Assembly: GCF_014647375.1 (NCBI RefSeq)
Contig: NZ_BMPB01000009.1
Coordinates: 62,001-126,000 of the forward strand
DNA: 64,000 bases
Reading direction: 5' to 3'
From: Parabacteroides faecis
Lineage (GTDB): Bacteria; Bacteroidota; Bacteroidia; Bacteroidales; Tannerellaceae
A model generated the notes under the pieces. It did not search any database. It saw only the letters and a program-made list of their open reading frames with translations, and had not been told where the DNA came from. How positions within the stretch are numbered: the stretch's first letter is position 1; each line of letters starts with the position of its first letter. Shown here piece by piece: positions 59,091 through 64,000 of the stretch. The translations under genes were made by a program, and so were the position numbers.

Positions 59091-59249
59091 TCATGATGCA
59101 GATATGCGTTTGAACTGAAAAAAACCTTAGCCTAAAAGTCAGGATAATAAATATTAAACACAATAAGGTATTTTTTTTACATTGGTCTAAAGAATTGAGA
59201 ATTAAAAACACAACTGGAAAAGGGCCGCCTGTGAAGGTGGCCCTTTTTA
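59091..59249 (+). ncRNA. Candidate non-coding RNA of about 155-160 nt
   Basis: Bounded by the promoter at 59053-59084 and the terminator at 59218-59249. No open frame of useful length is inside. An internal pairing of ACCTTA (59124-59129) with TAAGGT (59164-59169) is flanked by A- and T-runs. It matches no RNA family known to me; 6S or SRP RNA signatures were sought by eye and not found. Confidence 0.4.
59218..59249 (+). terminator. Strong terminator
   Basis: GGGCCGCC pairs with GGTGGCCC around TGTGAA, with A-run before and TTTTT after. It separates the orphan unit from the DUF3467 gene. Confidence 0.85.
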
Positions 59250-59260
59250 TTTGCATTATA

Positions 59261-59292
59261 TTTCATGGATACTTCTTATATCTGTATATTTG
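59261..59292 (+). promoter_or_regulatory. Promoter of the DUF3467 gene
   Basis: TTTC (59261-59264), 20-bp spacer, TATATTTG (59285-59292), 34 bp before the ATG. One base off the -33 consensus. Confidence 0.7.
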
Positions 59293-59326
59293 TGCCCGAT
59301 TAGTTAAACTTAAAACATAAAGAAAA

Positions 59327-59644
59327 ATGGAGAACAATAACAAACCGTCTAACGAGATACAAGTAGAACTGTCTGAAGAAATGGCACAAGGTACTTATGC
59401 CAATCTGGCAATTATCTCACATTCAACATCCGAGTTTATATTAGACTTTATCCGTGTGGTTCCGGGAGCTCCGAAAGCACAGGTAAAAAGTCGTGTCATA
59501 CTGACTCCGGATAATGCCAAACGACTATTCTTTGCTTTACAGGATAACCTGGCTAAGTATGAAGAACAGTTGAAAGGTGGTAATAAGACTGCTAACTTCG
59601 AAGATTTTATACCACCGATGGGTGGTGTTCAGGGAGAGGCTTGA
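59327..59644 (+). CDS. DUF3467-family protein
   Basis: Small protein of 105 residues beginning MENNNKPSNEIQVELSEEMA, with EFILDFIRVVPGAPKAQVKS and RVILTPDNAKRLFFALQDNL. This is the common bacterial and archaeal DUF3467 pattern. It is acidic, soluble and of unknown function. It has its own promoter and is followed by a stem (GGGATCGTTTC / GAAACGATCCC, about 59670-59700) with TTTTT, likely its terminator. Confidence 0.88.
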   Translation: MENNNKPSNEIQVELSEEMAQGTYANLAIISHSTSEFILDFIRVVPGAPKAQVKSRVILTPDNAKRLFFALQDNLAKYEEQLKGGNKTANFEDFIPPMGGVQGEA

Positions 59645-59668
59645 TTTATAGTATCTTTCTAAAAGAAA

Positions 59669-59705
59669 AGGGATCGTTTCTTGATAATTGAAACGATCCC
59701 TTTTT
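59669..59705. terminator. Terminator between DUF3467 and the small membrane protein gene
   Basis: AAAGGGATCGTTTC pairs with GAAACGATCCCTTT around TTGATAATT, with A-run and T-run at the two ends, so it can serve both convergent genes. Confidence 0.85.
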
Positions 59706-59723
59706 AATTTTTAAGCATGTGTG

Positions 59724-59894
59724 TTACTGCACTTTCTTGTTGATAACAATGTGGCTGATGTAACCAAGGATGATAATAGCTAAACCTGCAATAAGGATAG
59801 TGTTAGTTACACCTCCGGTAATAGCCGGTACAGCAAGAATGATTACACCGATTAAGAGCACGATTACCCCAAGATTTTTAACTAATTCGTTCAT
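59724..59894 (-). CDS. Small two-helix membrane protein (56 residues)
   Basis: The minus strand reads MNELVKNLGVIVLLIGVIIL, then AVPAITGGVTNTILIAGLAI and IILGYISHIVINKKVQ, with a clear ATG and TAA. Two hydrophobic helices (about 8-22 and 31-49) are joined by a short Pro/Gly turn, and both ends carry lysines. Small proteins of this kind are widespread in Bacteroidales and are usually described only as hypothetical. The gene is convergent with DUF3467 and divergent from the acyltransferase. It is short enough to be missed by length filters. Function unknown. Confidence 0.8.
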   Translation of the reverse strand: MNELVKNLGVIVLLIGVIILAVPAITGGVTNTILIAGLAIIILGYISHIVINKKVQ

Positions 59895-60033
59895 GGTTAT
59901 AGATGTTTTTATAATTATTTTCTTTTCTACCGCAAATAAAGTAATAATAACCCGATTGCAAAAATATTTTAGAATAAAAATAATGAAACCATCGAATTTA
60001 GCTCCTATATTTGTAGTATCAATACAGTTATAT

Positions 60034-60771
60034 ATGCTACGAATACTTTACTTGGTTTATTTATGGCTGTTTTTTGTACCTGTCTTTGTGGTGCTTACTA
60101 TCATTACAGCCCTAACCGTTATTGTTGGTTGTTTATTGGGAGGAGAAAAGATTTTCGCTTATTATCCGGGCATGATATGGTCACGGCTGACTTGTTATCT
60201 GGCACTTTGTCCGGTGAAAGTAAAGGGGCGGGAGAATATAGACCGTAAACAATCGTACGTCTTTGTGGCGAATCATCAGGGGGCATTTGATATTTTTCTG
60301 ATTTATGGTTTTCTGGGAGTTCCGATTAAATGGGTTATGAAAGCCGGGATTGGAAAGATTCCTTTTGTCGGTGCTGCTTGCCGGGCTGCCGGATTTATTT
60401 TTGTCGATAACTCGACATCTAAAGCTGCTATCCGTAGTGTACAGGAAGCTGAACGTTGTTTGAAGAACGGTGCATCCGTAGTGGTATTCCCGGAAGGTTC
60501 ACGTACATATACCGGTAAGATGATCCGTTTTAAAAAGGGGGCTTATCAGATGGCACTCGATCAACATTTGCCGATCATACCGATTACATTGAACGGACCT
60601 TTTGATGTATTACCGATCGGTTCGCTGAATGTGCATCGCCATAAGATGGAGATGGTGATCCATCCCGCTATCCCGACAAACGATATGGATCCATCCCATA
60701 AAGGGATGCAGCTATTTGCAGATCGTACTCAGGATATTATAGCTTCCGCTTTATGGGACAAATATAAATGA
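60034..60771 (+). CDS. plsC: 1-acyl-sn-glycerol-3-phosphate acyltransferase (PlsC family)
   Basis: Membrane acyltransferase of 245 residues that makes phosphatidic acid from lysophosphatidic acid. The N-terminal hydrophobic segment (about 5-36) is followed by the NHQGAFD motif (His81, Asp86 of the HX4D pair) and VVVFPEGSRTYTG, the substrate-binding motif. The ATG at 60034 is chosen because TATATTTG (60007-60014), a full -7 box, stands just before it; an in-frame ATG at 59983 lies upstream of that box. Frames further upstream run through the antisense small-protein gene. Confidence 0.88.
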   Translation: MLRILYLVYLWLFFVPVFVVLTIITALTVIVGCLLGGEKIFAYYPGMIWSRLTCYLALCPVKVKGRENIDRKQSYVFVANHQGAFDIFLIYGFLGVPIKWVMKAGIGKIPFVGAACRAAGFIFVDNSTSKAAIRSVQEAERCLKNGASVVVFPEGSRTYTGKMIRFKKGAYQMALDQHLPIIPITLNGPFDVLPIGSLNVHRHKMEMVIHPAIPTNDMDPSHKGMQLFADRTQDIIASALWDKYK

Positions 60772-60773
60772 TG

Positions 60774-62261
60774 TTACTTCCAGGCTTTTAACAGGCCGGT
60801 TTTAGTTACACCCAGACTGAAGCCGACATTTTTCCCTAGCATTGTTCCTGTATCGGCTGCAACAGAACCGGTAAAGAGCCATCCTTTTAACTGAGGGTGC
60901 GTATAATTGATATCTATCAGAGTGGAAGTTCCGTATTTTTTGTTTAAGAATGGAAAGTAGGAGGTACCCCAACCGTTCATAGCCGTGAACAACACACGAT
61001 AGGAGAGAAGTGTATTGATATTTCCTTCAGCTCCGATATGCCAGCTTTTAACACGATTGTTCTCAAACCCCAAAGCTCCGTCTTTATTATACTCAGGTGC
61101 CGGGATCAGTGGAGAACCTATCCCGCGGTTGAAATAAGAGAAACCTGTCCGATATTCTCCATTGTTGTAATAATCATCGTTTCCACCTCCGCGTCCGCCT
61201 TGCCATTTATCACGGTCGAATGTAATAAAGTGCATGGGGCCACTTTGGTTCATTGTTACCAGATATTCGCCAACAATTTTATTTAACCAGGGAATAGTAG
61301 GCAAGTCTACTTGTATTCCCCACAAGCCATCGCTTTTATTTGCAAACTCTATTCCTGATTTGTCGTTGAAATAATGTTGATAATAAAAATGTCCAGCCCA
61401 ATCTTTCATTGTATAGCTTAACTTAAAGTCGAAAGAGCCGTAATGACTACCTAATACATTTATCTGATCGGATAGAGAAGCGTCGTCTCCTCCCTTTTGT
61501 CCAAAAATAACGCGTATCAGATCTTTAAAAGATTGAGGCTGTTTCCCAAGTCTGGCATCAGTAGATGTCCCTCCCCATTGTGCAAAGTGTTGTGCTCCCA
61601 AGGTGAAAGACAAAGGAAAATCGTTTCTTGTATCTTTGATACGGAGGAAGAGTGATTTATGATGCCATAATACATTCTTTACATAAGTCTGTTTCGCATT
61701 GGCAAAGTCTTCCAGATAATCGGTATCAAATGACCTGCCTATGGCAAAATCTCCTCTAACCTGAAGCAAGCCTTTGGTTAGTGGCACCACAGTAAATTCA
61801 GGCATACTTAAATTTATTTCAGGAATGGGACGGGCATTAGGCGATTGGACCATATCGCCCGAACTCAGGTTACGGTCCCACAACGAATTGTAACGTTCTT
61901 TGCTACCGATGCTGAGCAATAAACTCCTGTATCCTATTTCCGCATAAGCTTGCTGAATGAATACATTGCGATGGCGTGGTACAGCTGCCACAAGATCGAG
62001 GCCTGCCCCCCAGCGAAACTTACTTCCGAAATGCTGATTATGGAATACACCGGCATTTAAGAAACCGTTCCCCGCATCCAACGGGATAACTCCATACCGA
62101 TTGCTTACCATCCAGAACGGAGTATTTGAACCTGTAGCTGCAGAACCGAACAGCTCTGCTTTATAAATAGTGGAATCTTGTATTTTGTTGATCTGGGAAT
62201 AACCATGAACCGAAATACAGAGCAAAATTATTCCTGCAAATATAATATGTAAGGCTTTCAT
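60774..62261 (-). CDS. Wzi-family capsule assembly protein
   Basis: Outer-membrane beta-barrel of 495 residues with a signal peptide (1-23, ending HGYSQ). It shows the family's KAELFGSAATGSNTPFWMVS start, SIGSKERYNSLWDRNLSSGD and MVQSPNARPIPEINLSMPEF, and ends in a barrel-like strand. Wzi-like proteins help attach capsular polysaccharide to the cell surface. No capsule genes are adjacent, so its polysaccharide is not known. A minus-strand -7 box TACCTTTG lies at 62284-62291. Confidence 0.85.
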   Translation of the reverse strand: MKALHIIFAGIILLCISVHGYSQINKIQDSTIYKAELFGSAATGSNTPFWMVSNRYGVIPLDAGNGFLNAGVFHNQHFGSKFRWGAGLDLVAAVPRHRNVFIQQAYAEIGYRSLLLSIGSKERYNSLWDRNLSSGDMVQSPNARPIPEINLSMPEFTVVPLTKGLLQVRGDFAIGRSFDTDYLEDFANAKQTYVKNVLWHHKSLFLRIKDTRNDFPLSFTLGAQHFAQWGGTSTDARLGKQPQSFKDLIRVIFGQKGGDDASLSDQINVLGSHYGSFDFKLSYTMKDWAGHFYYQHYFNDKSGIEFANKSDGLWGIQVDLPTIPWLNKIVGEYLVTMNQSGPMHFITFDRDKWQGGRGGGNDDYYNNGEYRTGFSYFNRGIGSPLIPAPEYNKDGALGFENNRVKSWHIGAEGNINTLLSYRVLFTAMNGWGTSYFPFLNKKYGTSTLIDINYTHPQLKGWLFTGSVAADTGTMLGKNVGFSLGVTKTGLLKAWK

Positions 62262-62401
62262 TCTATTTATTTTTTGTCCGCAACAAAGGTAATGATAAAT
62301 ATAATGCTACTATTGAAGCATTTAAAAAAGAAGCTTAAGCATTATAAAAATACAAATATAATTGTATCTTTGTTGTCACGGCTTGATTTACAACGTTTAA
62401 T

Positions 62402-63788
62402 ATGGATGATAAGCAACTTTTTTTTGAATTTCTTGAACTTGAAAAGTATAGAATTTCATTATCTTTGGGGGAATGCCTGTTAGATTCCAGACCTTTAGGA
62501 AGAGGAGAAACCGGCATTGTCTTCAAAGCTCGCATGAATGGAAAGGATGTAGCTTTGAAATTCTTTTTGTTCAGGGGGGGACGATTCGGGAAAGGAAATG
62601 TGGTTAAATAAGCTTAAAGCCAGATACCTGACAATTTCTCTTCTGGAAACGAGAGATAACATTGTGCAGTATGCTGACTTTGATATTGTAACCATACAAG
62701 GGGAAGAGATTCCTGTCCTGGTCATGAAACTATATAAATGTTCATTGGAAGAATATAGGAATATTCTTTCTATGGATACTTTTCTCAAGCTGTTCCGTTT
62801 CCTAACGAATACCGTTCATTTTTTGCATAGCATGGGGATCTGCCACGGAGCAATCAGGCCGCGTAATATCCTGGTGGATGACCATAATGAGTTTGTGTTG
62901 ACCGATGTCTCCATCATTGAGAACAGCGACTCCGGTTACTCGGATATTACTGCGATAGGAGAAGTCTTGCAATGGTATGCTTTTGGCAATACCAGCAACG
63001 ATGTAGCGATAAGCAAAGTCTTCCCGTCTTTGGAGCTGTATGACCAGATTGTGGAACGTTGCCTGACACAGGATAACAGCCAACGGTTCCGTTCAGTGGA
63101 CGAGATATTGTCTTTTGTCGAGATTCAGAAAGAACGTGATCCGAATGAGTTGTTGAAAGAGTTCAGCTTGATTTGCCGGAAGAACTTTCCTAAGGAATTA
63201 CCGGAGTTTGTCCATTGCTCCGACCAGGCGAAGATCGCTAAATTATTCTCCGAGTTTGTTTCCAGAAAGGACTTCTTCGGCAGCAATCTGATTTACTTTA
63301 CGGATGTGGAGCGAAATATCTTTTCTCCGCAGATCTGCAAGAACGGATATATCAAGTTTGATAACTCCGCTCAGTATAAGGTGCTGGATATCTGGATTCA
63401 TAGCGACAGTGACATGCGTAATGATTATATCCTCGTTCACCATTCGAATACATTGCCGGAAAAAGTGAATGGCAAGGATGTGTACCGGTGGGCCGTTTAC
63501 GAAGACCGTACGCAGATCACCTGGGAAGAAGCTATGAACGGCTTCGCGGAAAACGATGGAGATATTGTGGCTCTGGACCGTACCAAGGTCGAGTTTTTCA
63601 ACCGTATTCCCCGTGAAGGTTATACTTTTATAGCTTTAAACCACCTGCATAGTCTGGCTTCTCCTGCCAATACCGGAACGTTGCGCGATTATTTTTTCCG
63701 TTTCAGCTTCAGCTATGTCAACCGTTATATTCTGGAAGATATGAATAATCTGACCAAGCAGCACATTGCCGCTCCGCGAAGGAAATGA
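62402..63788 (+). pseudogene. Kinase-like gene split by a frameshift at a G7 tract
   Basis: The first frame (62402-62611) has an N-lobe glycine loop GRGETGIVFKA and VALKFFLF with the ATP-binding lysine. The second (62598-63788) continues with the C-lobe. Removing one G from the seven at 62574-62580 joins the two into a 461-residue protein through RGDDSGKEMW. The catalytic loop is HGAIRPRN in place of HRDLKPxN, so the catalytic Asp is missing, and DFG reads DVS; it looks like a pseudokinase. The last 200 residues (from about residue 260) are an unrecognised domain. A -7 box TATCTTTG lies at 62365-62372. Sequencing error, decay or slipped-strand switching could all explain the shift. Confidence 0.75.
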
Positions 63789-64000
63789 TCAGAAGTTCTT
63801 TGCTGTTATCCAGTCGAATACCGTTCGGTAAGTATAGTCACGGGATGCCTTTTCCGAAAGGATCAGGTCATGAATGCCATTGGGTATTGTGTCGCGTGTG
63901 ACATGTTCTCCGAGCTTAGGGGCATACTTTTGAATATCATGTACATCGAGCACGATATCGGACGACAAATATTCGTTATGCCATTCTTTCGTCTCCGGAT
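63789..64000 (-). CDS. Alpha/beta hydrolase, C-terminal end (gene leaves the window)
   Basis: The minus strand is open from the window edge to a TGA at 63789-63791. The visible 70 residues include SSDIVLDVHDIQKYAPKLG and PNGIHDLILSEKASRD, ending VFDWITAKNF. The LDV-D and GIHDL segments fit the acid and catalytic-His regions of serine aminopeptidase-like alpha/beta hydrolases common in Bacteroidetes. It is convergent with the kinase-like gene, one base apart from its stop. Confidence 0.7.
   Translation of the reverse strand, partial: PETKEWHNEYLSSDIVLDVHDIQKYAPKLGEHVTRDTIPNGIHDLILSEKASRDYTYRTVFDWITAKNF

Noticed and set aside
59770-60033. N-terminal extension of the PlsC-family protein
   Set aside because: It runs antisense through the small membrane protein gene and upstream of the -7 box at 60007; the usual family length fits the start at 60034.

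Overview
The window is a chromosomal segment from a member of the Bacteroidales, most like Bacteroides or Parabacteroides. The evidence is two SusC/SusD pairs, many lipoproteins with a Cys right after a hydrophobic segment, a Wzi-type capsule assembly protein, a Kdo transferase, and repeated promoters of the TTTG-N19-20-TAnnTTTG type, which is the Bacteroidetes primary sigma consensus. No 16S rRNA is present, so the genus is inference.

Layout. 1-2070: end of gltX and waaA (Kdo transferase). 2256-7312 (minus): a SusD/SusC pair whose upstream region holds two related hairpins in opposite orientation. 8529-9454: an AbiEii-type toxin-antitoxin pair in an AT-rich stretch. 9538-13103: GH92 alpha-mannosidase lipoprotein and a DUF418 membrane protein. 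13180-20350: secreted C1 aminopeptidase, a 6-bladed beta-propeller lipoprotein followed by a decayed signal peptidase I remnant, an acyltransferase-3 protein, a Crp-family regulator divergent from an alpha/beta hydrolase, a DUF2089 protein and a YIP1-like membrane protein. 20390-26160 (minus): HAD phosphatase, a 450-bp MITE-like inverted-repeat element, a CBM9-like lipoprotein, a serine hydrolase, a gamma-carbonic anhydrase and aminopeptidase P. 26543-29375: two tandem paralogous lipoproteins and mtnA.

29692-29988 is the most interesting part: an 18-bp inverted repeat encloses 261 bp holding one full-consensus promoter that points away from the downstream operon. This is the architecture of a phase-variable invertible promoter caught in the OFF orientation. 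The downstream genes (30162-43226) are an IPT/NHL lipoprotein, SusC, SusD, a DUF4361-like lipoprotein, an MG2/TonB-plug chimera, a DUF6057-like membrane protein and a PD40 lipoprotein with a CxxCH motif. No glycoside hydrolase, lyase or protease is among them, so this is an import or surface system of unknown substrate.

43389-57942 is the conserved translation/transcription block: rpsU, a XerC-like recombinase, hpf, tRNA-Thr/Tyr/Gly/Thr, tuf, tRNA-Trp, secE, nusG, rplK, rplA, rplJ, rplL, rpoB, rpoC, with clear promoters and hairpins. 58076-64000 holds an exo/endonuclease-phosphatase family lipase-like enzyme, a candidate non-coding RNA unit, a DUF3467 protein, a 56-residue membrane protein, a PlsC-type acyltransferase, a Wzi-like protein, a kinase-like gene split by a G7 homopolymer, and the end of an alpha/beta hydrolase gene.
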